A stretch of 14,268 bases of DNA from Chloroflexota bacterium (GCA_025450375.1 JANWHO010000338.1:1-14268); one strand, 5' to 3'; positions 1-7,603 are shown, numbered from the stretch's first letter. Numbers and translations are program-made. The notes: generated from the sequence alone by a model not told the origin.

Positions 1-134
1 CCTACCATGGGCCATGCCGATTCCCAGGACGACTGTACGGACGCCGATGTCGATGTTGGCTTTGAGGATAGCGGAAGCGCAAGAAGCAGAAGGGTGAACA
101 TGCCAACCAGGCGGTGCGGCAGAAGGCGTGACAT
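1..134 (-). CDS. N-terminus of a probable secreted or membrane protein (cut by window edge)
   Basis: An open frame of 44 codons starts at ATG 134-132 and runs off the left edge without a stop. It begins MSRLLPHRLVGMFTLLLLAL and continues into a Ser/Thr-rich stretch (SSKPTSTSASVQSSW). A basic N-terminus, then a hydrophobic core, then a small polar region is the layout of a Sec signal peptide or signal anchor. A good ribosome site (GGAAGGA) lies about 9-10 bases upstream on the minus strand. The family cannot be identified from 44 residues. It lies 127 bases downstream of the penicillin-binding-like gene on the same strand, so it may be a third member of the sigma-factor cluster or have its own promoter (see 183-211). 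No frame on the other strand here looks like a protein. Confidence 0.55.
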   Translation of the reverse strand, partial: MSRLLPHRLVGMFTLLLLALPLSSKPTSTSASVQSSWESAWPMV

Positions 135-182
135 ACGTGGCTATCCTTCCAAATTCGTGTCCCTCGTCACCTCATATACGAG

Positions 183-211
183 ATATACACCCAATTCGAG
201 GCAACGGTTCC
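183..211 (-). promoter_or_regulatory. Candidate ECF-type promoter for the left-edge gene
   Basis: On the minus strand, GGAACC (211-206) is followed after 17 bases by GTATAT (188-183). GGAAC(C) is the typical -35 core of many ECF sigma factors. The -10 is less characteristic. A start near 176 would leave a leader of about 42 bases before the ATG at 134. The position just upstream of a probable envelope gene and downstream of an ECF sigma gene makes it a plausible target of that sigma. No matching pair was found in front of the sigma gene itself, so the link is weak. Confidence 0.3.
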
Positions 212-261
212 CATCTTGCTCCCGCGCTGTTCTCTCTCGCGGTGGTCGTCGGCGCCCTGTA

Positions 262-1791
262 CTACCCGTTTGGAGGAATCAGTGGCCCCAAACATCTTTG
301 GCTAGGCTGCGTATGGTTGGGCCGTGACGACAGCCCGTAATGCTTGAACAGTTGGCGCAGGATGACGCTCACGGCGGGGGCTGCTACTTCCGAGCCCCAG
401 GGGATCGTGGGATGCTGAAGTTCGACCAGCACTACGAAGTGGTTGGCCGGGTCCGGTTCGCCCACTGGACCGTAGGCGATGGTGTCAGCGGTGGTCTGGC
501 CCGGGTGCTCGGTGTGAATACCAGTGGCGCCGGTGATGGCGGCTACGTCGTAGCCAGATACCAGCGCCTGGCAGGAAACGCCATTCACGGCGGACTGGGC
601 CAGCACCTTGGTCACCTGTTCAGCGGTATCTCCATGTTGGAAGACGCGATGGAGCAACTTTGGTGGGATGGTAATGGTCTTGCCGTTCAGGGTATAGGAT
701 TGTATGATGCGTGGCTGCATCAAGTTGCCCCCATTGGCTAGCGCGGCATAGGCATTGATCAGTTGCAGTGGGGTGACGGCCATGCCGCTCTGACCAGTCG
801 CGGCGGTATCCTGGTTGGCGCGGCGCCACCGGGCATTGGCCTGCCGCTTGCCATTGATCATCTGGTAGGGCGAGATCACCATGCCAGTAACCTCGTTCGG
901 TAGATCTATCCCGGTGCGTAGGCCAAACCCAAAGCGATCCAAGTACTGATAAAACGCTTGGGTGGGAATCAACTGGGCGAACTTGGTGGCCGCGATGTCC
1001 GATCCATAGTGCAGCATTGTCTGGACCGTCTCCATCCCGCCGAAGCCACAGGCGTTCAGACACCAATCGTGAATCGTGATCCCATCGGTCCTATAGATGC
1101 CCGGATCGTTCACCAGGGTTCTCTGACTGAAGATCCCGCTATCGAAGCCTGCTCCCATGAGTAACGGTTCCATTATCTGGCCGGGGGTGATGGGGTCGCT
1201 AATGGCGGGATTCGGGAAGCTGCTGAAGTCATCGCGGGCCGCGAGTTGCTGCCAGGTCCGCGCATCACGGCTGGGCCGCGATGCCATGGCGATAATTGCT
1301 CCGTCGCTCGCTCGCTCCACCACAATAGTCCCGCTCGCCGCCTTGAACTCCCGTATCAGGGCGCTAAGCTTGGGCTCAACGATCGTCGATTGGACGGAAC
1401 TGTCGATGGTCAGCTTGATGTGGGCGCCGCGTACCCCCGCGCGGGTCAGGTCGCGCACCCCGATCGCGGGCTGTAGCGGGTGAGCCTGGCGTCCAGCGAT
1501 CGTCCCCAGCCCACTCACCAACCCGCCCAACATCAGAATGATCGTCGCGGCACTCAAGGGCAACCAGACCTTCCGCCCCCTTCCGGCGCCTCTCGGCGCG
1601 AATTGGCCGCGAGAGGCATGGATGACCTTGCTTTCCCACTTGGGGACAACGCGCATAGGGGTGGTAGCTGGACGCCACGGGAGTTCGTCCGGTGGGGAAA
1701 TACGATGCAGAGCCTTGAGATCCGCCACCAGACCGGCGAATAACGGGTCATCCTCGGGAAGGGGCCAGCGTCCTGGACGGTTACTCTTCAT
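262..1791 (-). CDS. Membrane-anchored, catalytically degenerate penicillin-binding-protein-like protein; possible anti-sigma/sensor
   Basis: The protein has 509 residues. Residues 1-75 are cytoplasmic by prediction and basic near the membrane. Residues ~75-98 form one transmembrane helix. Residues ~105-485 form a class B transpeptidase-like domain. Family landmarks are clear: KLTIDSSVQ (126-134), GTIVVERASDGAIIAMASRP (154-173), FGFGLRTGIDLPNEVTG (287-303), GMAVTPLQLINAYAALANGG (336-355). All three active-site motifs are replaced: PGSxxKP reads PGQIMEP (Ser to Gln205, Lys to Glu208), SxN reads GSD (263-265), KTG reads ITG (419-421). No acylation chemistry is expected. The frame is intact and motif spacing is normal, which argues against a decaying gene. 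The start overlaps the end of the ECF sigma gene by 11 bases, with GGGAG upstream as ribosome site. The N-terminus lacks the HxxxCxxC of zinc anti-sigma factors. An anti-sigma or sensor role is inferred from context; a structural cell-wall role remains possible. Confidence 0.85.
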   Translation of the reverse strand: MKSNRPGRWPLPEDDPLFAGLVADLKALHRISPPDELPWRPATTPMRVVPKWESKVIHASRGQFAPRGAGRGRKVWLPLSAATIILMLGGLVSGLGTIAGRQAHPLQPAIGVRDLTRAGVRGAHIKLTIDSSVQSTIVEPKLSALIREFKAASGTIVVERASDGAIIAMASRPSRDARTWQQLAARDDFSSFPNPAISDPITPGQIMEPLLMGAGFDSGIFSQRTLVNDPGIYRTDGITIHDWCLNACGFGGMETVQTMLHYGSDIAATKFAQLIPTQAFYQYLDRFGFGLRTGIDLPNEVTGMVISPYQMINGKRQANARWRRANQDTAATGQSGMAVTPLQLINAYAALANGGNLMQPRIIQSYTLNGKTITIPPKLLHRVFQHGDTAEQVTKVLAQSAVNGVSCQALVSGYDVAAITGATGIHTEHPGQTTADTIAYGPVGEPDPANHFVVLVELQHPTIPWGSEVAAPAVSVILRQLFKHYGLSSRPNHTQPSQRCLGPLIPPNG

Positions 1792-2383
1792 CGTGCCGCT
1801 CCCGTAACTGCTTGAGCAATCGGCTCATCTTCTTTTTGATCGCTCCTTCGCGCTTCCCAAGCACGGCCGCGATCTCCGCATACGTGAGATCGGCGCCGAA
1901 ACGAAGGGCCAGCAGCTCGCGCTTGGCCGGCGGCAAGGCCGCGACAATGCCGGCCAGGGAGGCCAGAACCTCCCGATGAATCATCCTGCTTTCGTCGTTC
2001 TCGCCGGTGCGCGGATGGAGCGCCTCGGGAAGCGTCTCCCACGACACGCTCTCTCGGCGGCGACGACCGAGGTCGGTAGCGGCGTTCCGCGCGATGACGA
2101 ACAACCACGGCACGCACGCCGCTTCATTGGCCGGCCGCCGCTCCCAGGCGCGCAGGGCCTGCAAGTACACATGCTGGGTGAGATCGGCGGCTTCCGCGTC
2201 CCCGCCAACGCGAGACCGTAGGTAGGCGTAGAGCTTCAGGTGCGTGACTTGGTAGAGCGCGTCAAGTCCATCGTCCTGCCGTGGCTCGCTACCCAACGTC
2301 TCCGGACGGTCGGACCTCATCTGATACGTGTAGCGTGCCGGGCCGCGCGTGCCCGGCGCCAGATCATCAAGCGAGTCGAACAT
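1781..2383 (-). CDS. ECF-type RNA polymerase sigma factor
   Basis: A 200-residue sigma-70 family protein with the two-domain ECF layout. Region 2 spans about residues 40-110 (LYQVTHLKLYAYLRSRVG, then DLTQHVYLQALRAW and WLFVIARNAATDLGRRRR). Region 4 spans about 145-197, with the helix-turn-helix around LTYAEIAAVLGKREGAIKKK. There is no region 1 or 3. It would direct core polymerase to a small envelope or stress regulon. The start chosen is ATG 2383, with AGAGGA about 10 bases upstream; a GTG at 2392 would add three residues but sits almost on the ribosome site. The gene overlaps the next one, a membrane-anchored penicillin-binding-like protein, by 11 bases, the usual coupling of sigma and anti-sigma genes. 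The linker between regions 2 and 4 is ordinary. Family assignment is firm; the target regulon is unknown. Confidence 0.93.
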   Translation of the reverse strand: MFDSLDDLAPGTRGPARYTYQMRSDRPETLGSEPRQDDGLDALYQVTHLKLYAYLRSRVGGDAEAADLTQHVYLQALRAWERRPANEAACVPWLFVIARNAATDLGRRRRESVSWETLPEALHPRTGENDESRMIHREVLASLAGIVAALPPAKRELLALRFGADLTYAEIAAVLGKREGAIKKKMSRLLKQLRERHDEE

Positions 2384-2478
2384 CCCTGCCACGTCCTCTC
2401 ACGCGGAGAAGGAGAATCCCTCCACTGATAACGACGCGCCAATCGGGAAAAGGTGACAGCGCGGGCAAGCGTTCAGGA

Positions 2479-3765
2479 TCAGTCCCTGGCCACGGGCTCT
2501 GGGTGGCGGATGGCCACGGGCGGGTGTTGTGTCTTGATCGCGGTGCGGTGGGTTTTCCCGGCTGCCGAAAATGGTTGAATTGCCGCCAAACCGCCAGCGA
2601 ACCAGCTATCGAGTTGGCGCCGAGCAATGTTGACATGCAACACTTCGTCGGCCCAGTCATAATCCTGAAAAGTGGTCATTAGAGCATTTTGTGCCAGGTC
2701 TCGAGCGAATTCCCATTCCTGCCTCTTACCCGGCGGATATTTCATGTTCTTTCCCTCGACCTCCAGGCCCAGCACGGCGTACTGCTCAAGTGGTGGTGCT
2801 TCCATGGCGAATATGCCTTCGTAGTCGCGCATCGGTATGGCGGCACGGTCACCGTATGTGTGCTCGATCGCCGCCTCGCCAAAGAGTGAATGGCGCGTTT
2901 CATCCCAGCAATGGCGTGCGATATCCAGGTAAAAGCTCCAGGGCATGTCTGGCGTCTCGCAAAGCACGATAGCCAGGCCCTCGGCCACGTTGAGTTCCGA
3001 CACCCTCAGGCCCATCATATAGTCGAGATGCAGCGGTACATCTTCGAGTGGGGGGGCAACGTAGTCCCAAACGGTGGGCATCGTATCGTCGCGTGTGAGC
3101 GTATGGGGTATCCGGTAGCGCGCAAGAGATGCCTGGCGAGGGAGCGGCCCCATTCTGGGCTCGGTCCCGTCGATGCCCCCAGCCGCCGCCAGATAGGCGG
3201 CTAACCGCTCCCGCCAGACTTGGGCCGCGGCGCGATCCTCCTCGGAGGGTTCGAGCGCGGCCAGGGTGAGCGTGAGCAGTCGAAGCTGCTCCTCTTCATC
3301 GGTGAGGATCCGACGCAGCAGGCGCACACTGGGGTAATCGGCGAGCCCATTGGTGGCACGTTCATAGTCGCGGTAGCCGTCGCGCAGGGCGGGCTTGAGC
3401 AATCCCACGATCGCCGAGAGGAACGGGAAGGTGCCGGGGAGATGGTCGGCCTCATCGAACAGGACTTCAAGGGCGGGGTCGGGCGCGCCCTCCAGTTTGC
3501 TCTTGTTAGTGCGCATCTCGCGGACCCGCTCCCGCCAATCCTCGACATGGTTGGCATCCTCGAACTGCAGCCGCGCCAGAAGGACCTTGATGTCGCGATT
3601 GGGAATGGTGACGATACGTGAGGCAAGCAAGGTCACCAGGCGCCGTTCGACATAGGCAAATCGGCGTATCCGTTCTACCGCCTGGCTAATGGAGAGCCCT
3701 ACGTGCTTGACCCGTTCCAGCCCGGCGTAGCGCACCGGCGCGGCGGTGCTCCTCGTTGCATCCAT
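2479..3765 (-). CDS. Two-segment ferritin-like (diiron-type) protein of unknown function
   Basis: A largely helical protein of 428 residues. The second half (about 240-390) carries a ferritin-like metal-ligand pattern: SELNVAEG (256-263), DETRH (288-292, ExxH), LEVEG (334-338) and ADEVLH (372-377, ExxH). Two ExxH pairs plus two further Glu residues fit a four-helix diiron centre. The first half (about 30-195) is a more divergent helical segment with FEDANH (68-73) and DEEEQL (156-161), perhaps an eroded duplicate. No signal peptide or membrane helix is seen, so it is probably cytoplasmic. GAGAGGA precedes ATG 3765 by about 10 bases. Substrate is unknown: iron-dependent oxidation of an organic molecule and a redox-protective role are both possible. 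It is 100 bases from the kinase gene and 95 from the sigma gene, so operon membership is uncertain. The last ~30 residues are low in structure. Confidence 0.75.
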   Translation of the reverse strand: MDATRSTAAPVRYAGLERVKHVGLSISQAVERIRRFAYVERRLVTLLASRIVTIPNRDIKVLLARLQFEDANHVEDWRERVREMRTNKSKLEGAPDPALEVLFDEADHLPGTFPFLSAIVGLLKPALRDGYRDYERATNGLADYPSVRLLRRILTDEEEQLRLLTLTLAALEPSEEDRAAAQVWRERLAAYLAAAGGIDGTEPRMGPLPRQASLARYRIPHTLTRDDTMPTVWDYVAPPLEDVPLHLDYMMGLRVSELNVAEGLAIVLCETPDMPWSFYLDIARHCWDETRHSLFGEAAIEHTYGDRAAIPMRDYEGIFAMEAPPLEQYAVLGLEVEGKNMKYPPGKRQEWEFARDLAQNALMTTFQDYDWADEVLHVNIARRQLDSWFAGGLAAIQPFSAAGKTHRTAIKTQHPPVAIRHPEPVARD

Positions 3766-3850
3766 GGCTGAGTTTCCTCTCTACTATCCAACTTGTACAA
3801 GCACCAATCGCTGAGTATCCCGTTGGTAAGCATACGGGAGCCAGGCAGAA

Positions 3851-3877
3851 GTGCCGCTCCACTTCCTATTGCGGCAC
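3851..3877 (-). other. Inverted repeat at the end of the kinase gene
   Basis: GTGCCGC and GCGGCAC form a perfect 7-bp stem around a 13-base loop, spanning the stop codon of the PfkB-family gene. On the minus strand it is followed by TTCTGCC, not by a run of T, so it is at best a weak terminator or an mRNA-end structure. It marks a possible break between the transport/catabolic operon and the ferritin-like gene. Confidence 0.35.
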
Positions 3878-4801
3878 CCCATCGGCCCGGCGCTCGATCT
3901 CCGCATAGGATGGAATGCGCGGGTACGCACCATGCCCGGTAACCGCATAGGAGGCCACGGTACAGCCAAGGCGCGCGCACTCCTCGGGCGCTTGTCCATG
4001 GAGTAACGCCGCGATAAATCCCGCGATGAAGCAATCACCGGCGCCAGTCGCGTCTATTGCCTGGACCGGAACCGCCGGAATAGCGGAAAGCCCCGCGGCT
4101 GTCCGGATTAGACAGCCCTTGCCGCCAAGGGTAAGGATAACCATCCCACGGGTGCATGTCTCGATCCGGGACAGGATCGACTCAGGCCGGATCTCCCCGG
4201 TAAACGCGCGCCCTTCGTCGTAGCTCAGGACAAAATAGTCTGCCTCCGCGAGGGCGGGAAGGAGGAAAGGGAGGCCACGATCCTGGCCATCCCAGCAGAC
4301 GTTGAGGACGGTCGTCGCGCCGCGCGCCCGGGCCCGCGCCAACAGGCGCCCGACGCTCTCACCAGTGAACTGTGGGAGAACAAACATGCTTCCCACCGAG
4401 ACGATCCGGGGGCCATGAAGCCAATCATCAGGCACGGTGTCGAGATTGAAGAGCGCGTTCGCCCCATTGACGAAGAAGACCCCGCGCTCACCATCCGGCG
4501 AAAGGGTCACCACGGATGTGCCGGTCGCCGCCGTGGGATGGCTCAGGAGCTTCGTGGTGCCGACGCCCAGGGTCGCCAGTAGAGACCGGAATTGGGCCCC
4601 CACCAGATCGGCGCCGCTGTAGCCGGCGAGATCAACCCGGACCCCCAGACGCGCGAGCGCCGCCGCGGTGTTCCCGCCGTTGCCGCTCAGCGCGCTGTCG
4701 ATCTCCTCGATCATCCTTATGGTTCCCGGTTCGGGAAGGTCCGTGAGCGTGCGGCACAACAGGTCGAATTGCAAGTTCCCGAAGCACAGCACGTCCGCCA
4801 T
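3866..4801 (-). CDS. PfkB-family (ribokinase-like) carbohydrate kinase
   Basis: An ATP-dependent cytoplasmic sugar or nucleoside kinase of 311 residues, the normal length for the family. The N-terminal PfkB signature is at 40-53 (GNGGNTAAALARLG). The C-terminal signature is at 249-260 (IDATGAGDCFIA), with the anion-hole Gly-Ala-Gly and catalytic base Asp256. VLTLGGKGCLI-type ATP-site sequence lies at about 221-232. ATG 4801 was chosen because the protein then begins directly with the first beta strand (ADVLCFGN), and because it overlaps the stop of the upstream dioxygenase as TGATG, which implies translational coupling. A longer upstream frame to 4927 lies inside the dioxygenase gene and is not needed. 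The substrate cannot be read from sequence; the neighbouring importer suggests it phosphorylates the imported carbohydrate or a product of it. Confidence 0.93.
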   Translation of the reverse strand: MADVLCFGNLQFDLLCRTLTDLPEPGTIRMIEEIDSALSGNGGNTAAALARLGVRVDLAGYSGADLVGAQFRSLLATLGVGTTKLLSHPTAATGTSVVTLSPDGERGVFFVNGANALFNLDTVPDDWLHGPRIVSVGSMFVLPQFTGESVGRLLARARARGATTVLNVCWDGQDRGLPFLLPALAEADYFVLSYDEGRAFTGEIRPESILSRIETCTRGMVILTLGGKGCLIRTAAGLSAIPAVPVQAIDATGAGDCFIAGFIAALLHGQAPEECARLGCTVASYAVTGHGAYPRIPSYAEIERRADGVPQ

Positions 4802-5541
4802 CAGGACCCATTCTCGTATGTATTCCCGGCACGGTCCTGCCCGCGCGCAAGCCAGAGCTTGTGGCCAGGGTTCTTCTCCGGGTACACCCTGGTGGAGGCG
4901 GGGAAGTAGCGCATCGTGTACCCGCAACGCCGATACGGACTGCTATTGGCCGCCGCGCCGTGGACAATGCGCGAGTCGTGCAGCGAGCACTCGTTTTGCT
5001 CCAACTCAAAATAGACCGCATTGGCTTCGTCAACGCTCTCGATTTGGGTCGCGAACGTATTCCGCGTGCGGTCGGCGGCGACGTATCGCGAGAACCCGTT
5101 GTGATGCGTGCCGGGGATCACGCGCATGCAGCCGTTCTCTTTCGTACTGCGGTCCAGGGCGAGCCAGACGGTGACGATGTTATCGTAGCCGCTCACGCGC
5201 CCCTCCCACAACGCCGAATCCTCGTGCCACGGGGTGGCACGCCCGCTGAAGGGATCCTTGCAGATGAAGTGGCTGGACCACAAGGCGATATCAGGGCCGG
5301 TAATCGGCTCGACCAGGTCCAACACCTCGGCGCTCAAGAGGAATTCCAGCAGGCGCGGGTCGCGAAAATGCGGGGTGTCTAGCTCATCGGAGAGCTTATT
5401 CCCCTTCTCCGCCAGATGTTCCTCGAAGATTCCCTGGAGCCTGATAAATCGCTCCCGCGAGAAAAGCGGCTGATGAGAGAGTACGAACCCATTCTGCCTA
5501 TAGGACTGCACGTTTGCCTCGGTCAGGTTGACCATGATCAT
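4801..5541 (-). CDS. Phytanoyl-CoA dioxygenase (PhyH)-family Fe(II)/2-oxoglutarate oxygenase
   Basis: A cytoplasmic non-haem iron oxygenase of 246 residues, which couples substrate hydroxylation to 2-oxoglutarate decarboxylation. The iron triad is visible: His106 and Asp108 in PWHEDSALW, and His194 in RIVHGAAANSS. Arg204/205 in the following SPYRRCGYTMRYFP segment fits the 2-oxoglutarate carboxylate anchor. The N-terminus (LTEANVQSYRQNGFV) matches the usual start of the family. ATG 5541 and ATG 5535 share one AAGGG ribosome site at 4 and 10 bases, so either may be used. The frame stays open to a TTG at 5658, but those extra ~39 residues do not look like the family. The gene follows the second permease after about 160 bases and is coupled to the kinase gene. 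The substrate is unknown; a hydroxylated or demethylated sugar-like compound is a guess from context. Confidence 0.88.
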   Translation of the reverse strand: MIMVNLTEANVQSYRQNGFVLSHQPLFSRERFIRLQGIFEEHLAEKGNKLSDELDTPHFRDPRLLEFLLSAEVLDLVEPITGPDIALWSSHFICKDPFSGRATPWHEDSALWEGRVSGYDNIVTVWLALDRSTKENGCMRVIPGTHHNGFSRYVAADRTRNTFATQIESVDEANAVYFELEQNECSLHDSRIVHGAAANSSPYRRCGYTMRYFPASTRVYPEKNPGHKLWLARGQDRAGNTYENGS

Positions 5542-5703
5542 CGATCCCTTCGATGTGACGTTACCGTGAACCACCGGCGCCCTCTCCAAAAGGTGGCCAT
5601 GCCACTCCCGTATATCACGCACTGCATTGGCCGACCCACCCTTCGCGCTGCCGCTCAAAGCTTCAGCGCCCCTGACCTCCTTGTCTACCCTATAACACCC
5701 ACC

Positions 5704-6627
5704 CTACCCCTTCAGGCCGGTCATGACGATTCCGCGGACAAAATAGCGTTGGAGGAAAAGGAAGAGGATGACCATTGGCATGGTGGCGCAGACGGCGCCA
5801 GCCATCAGCATGCCCCAGAAGCTCTGTCCCACGTACGCCCCGGTGCTGTTGATGAACTGGAGTCCGAGGGCCAGCGGCATCTTGTCCGTCGAGTGGATGT
5901 AGATCAACGGAGTGACAAAATCGTTCCAGGTGTTCATGAACGCGAAAAGCGCCACCGTGATCAAGGCCGGACGCATAAGGGGAAGGGCGATGGAGAGGAA
6001 GATGCGCACATATCCGGCCCCGTCGACCTTGGCCGCGTCCTCGATCTCGCTCGGAAGGGAGAGAAAGAACTGCCGCATGAGGAAGATGTAGAAGGCCACG
6101 CCGAACCAGGCGGGCACCCACAACGGGTACCAGGTATCGACCCAGCCAAAGCTCCGGAAGATCAGGTACAGCGGCACCATGGTGACCTGGGTCGGCAGCA
6201 TCATGGTGGCCAGGGTGAGGGCGAATATCTTATTCCGGCCCGGCCAGCGGAGGCGCGAGAACGAGTAGGCCGCCATGGAGCAGGAGACGAGAGTGCCGGT
6301 GACATTCAAGGTGGTGATGATCAGGCTGTTGAGGAAGAACCGGCCCACGGGGAAATACTGGAACAGTTGCGTGTAGTTGTCGAAGGTGAGCGGCCAGGGC
6401 AAAATTTGCGGCGGGTACTGGAAAAGCCCTTGTTGCGATTTGAGCGACGACGACAGCATCCACAGCATGGGAAAGCCGAAGAGTATCCCAAAGAGGATAA
6501 GGATGAGATGGCGCGGTACCTGTCGGGCCAGCCGGACCAGACGCCGAACCTGGCCGCGCCGCCTGGCTTGGGCGGCTCGTTGAGCTGGCGATTCGCTCGC
6601 TCCCTCAATTCTGCTTAGAGATCTCAT
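5704..6627 (-). CDS. Carbohydrate ABC importer permease, MalG-type (CUT1)
   Basis: A 307-residue inner-membrane permease with about six transmembrane helices (first at ~40-60, last at ~275-297). The cytoplasmic EAA loop that docks the ATPase is at about 192-217 (SEIEDAAKVDGAGYVRIF then LSIALPL). The type of loop and the C-terminal end (FVRGIVMTGLKG) are those of the MalG-like partner of CUT1 importers. It starts six bases after the MalF-type gene ends, so the two are co-transcribed. The N-terminal ~35 residues before the first helix are long and rich in Arg and Ala. No clear ribosome site precedes ATG 6627, so translation may depend on coupling with the gene upstream. Confidence 0.95.
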   Translation of the reverse strand: MRSLSRIEGASESPAQRAAQARRRGQVRRLVRLARQVPRHLILILFGILFGFPMLWMLSSSLKSQQGLFQYPPQILPWPLTFDNYTQLFQYFPVGRFFLNSLIITTLNVTGTLVSCSMAAYSFSRLRWPGRNKIFALTLATMMLPTQVTMVPLYLIFRSFGWVDTWYPLWVPAWFGVAFYIFLMRQFFLSLPSEIEDAAKVDGAGYVRIFLSIALPLMRPALITVALFAFMNTWNDFVTPLIYIHSTDKMPLALGLQFINSTGAYVGQSFWGMLMAGAVCATMPMVILFLFLQRYFVRGIVMTGLKG

Positions 6628-6633
6628 GCGTTG

Positions 6634-7545
6634 CTACTCATAAAAGACCCAATAGCGGGCGACCCGGAACTGAATCAGGGTGATCGCCAGGATGACCAGA
6701 AACAGGAGCCATCCCATGGCCGACGCATATCCCATCTTGAAGTAGCCAAAGGCATTGTTAAAGAGGTCATAGACATAGAAGAGGGTGGAGTTCAAGGGGC
6801 CGCCCTGAGTCGCCACATAGGCTTGGGTAAAGACCTGAAAGGCATTGATTACCCCGACCACGACCACGAAGAAAAGTGAGGGACTGAGCATGGGAATGGT
6901 GATGTGGCGGAACTGACCGAGACGCGAGGCCCCATCCATTTGCGCCGCCTCATAGAGCGTGAGCGGGATATTCTTCAGTCCCGCCAGGAGAATGATCATG
7001 GTCGAACCGGCGCTGCCCCAGGTGATCATCAGGATAATGGCCGGTTTCGCCCACGCCGGATCGTTGAACCAATTCGGTCCCAGGATATTCAACTCGGACA
7101 GCAACATGTTGATCAGCCCATAGTTGCCGTTGAGCACCCAGAGCCACAGGAGCGAGGATGCGACCACCGGAGCGACCGCCGGGAGGTAAAACAGGGTCCG
7201 GTAGAGTGATATCCCGCGTATCTCCTGGTTGAGGAGGAGCGCCATGCAGAGCGCCATCAGGAGGCCGATCGGCACGCCAATCACGGTGATGTACAGGGTG
7301 TTGCCGAACGCCTGGCCGGCAAGTGAATCGTGGGCAAGATCCGTATAGTTGGCGAGCCCGACAAAGCGAGCCGGGTGCAGAATGTCGTAGTTGGTGAAGC
7401 TGTACCACAGGGACTGAACCAACGGCAGGAGAATGAACGCGCACAGGCCAATCAGCCAGGGGCCGGCGAACAGGACGCCGGCGATCGCCTCCCGCTGCTG
7501 CTGGCGTAAGGGTCGCCGCGAGCGCGCTGGAGCCTGGATCATCAT
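6634..7545 (-). CDS. Carbohydrate ABC importer permease, MalF-type (CUT1)
   Basis: A 303-residue permease with about six transmembrane helices, the first at ~22-48 and the last at ~278-297. The EAA loop lies at about 193-220 (IPLTLYEAAQMDGASRLG then FRHITIPML). The family hallmark NAFQVFTQAYVATQGGP occurs at 234-250. It pairs with the MalG-type protein to form the transmembrane channel of a sugar importer fed by the binding protein encoded just upstream. Two adjacent ATG codons (7545 and 7542) follow a purine run (GAAGGGGGG), so the second gives the better spacing. A strong hairpin lies between it and the binding-protein gene. There is no ATPase gene beside it. Confidence 0.95.
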   Translation of the reverse strand: MMIQAPARSRRPLRQQQREAIAGVLFAGPWLIGLCAFILLPLVQSLWYSFTNYDILHPARFVGLANYTDLAHDSLAGQAFGNTLYITVIGVPIGLLMALCMALLLNQEIRGISLYRTLFYLPAVAPVVASSLLWLWVLNGNYGLINMLLSELNILGPNWFNDPAWAKPAIILMITWGSAGSTMIILLAGLKNIPLTLYEAAQMDGASRLGQFRHITIPMLSPSLFFVVVVGVINAFQVFTQAYVATQGGPLNSTLFYVYDLFNNAFGYFKMGYASAMGWLLFLVILAITLIQFRVARYWVFYE

Positions 7546-7556
7546 CCCCCCTTCGC

Positions 7557-7603
7557 GTCGGGGTAATGGCGGCAGGCGCGTTACCCGCCGCCATCACCCC
7601 GAC
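7557..7603 (-). other. 17-bp intercistronic stem-loop between binding-protein and permease genes
   Basis: Arms 7557-7573 and 7587-7603 are complementary over 17 positions around a 13-base loop. The only non-Watson-Crick position (7565 with 7595) is A/C on the plus strand but U/G on the minus-strand transcript, so the stem is unbroken only in the RNA of the operon. No T-run follows, so a simple intrinsic terminator is unlikely. In the Mal-type operons a hairpin at this place protects the binding-protein message and limits read-through into permease genes. That role is inferred here. Confidence 0.75.

Noticed and set aside
3791..3800. Perfect 10-base palindrome CTTGTACAAG upstream of the ferritin-like gene
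   Set aside because: Too short and single-copy here to call an operator.
4802..4927. Longer start for the PfkB-family kinase
   Set aside because: The extension lies inside the dioxygenase gene and precedes the first strand of the fold; ATG 4801 with TGATG coupling is better.
5591..5603. GTGGC-CAT-GCCAC inverted repeat upstream of the dioxygenase gene
   Set aside because: A 5-bp stem with a 3-base loop is expected by chance in sequence of this composition.
5416..6618. Plus-strand frame of 400 codons opposite the MalG-type gene
   Set aside because: The product is a very polar Glu/His/Gly-rich sequence complementary to membrane helices, typical of an antisense shadow.
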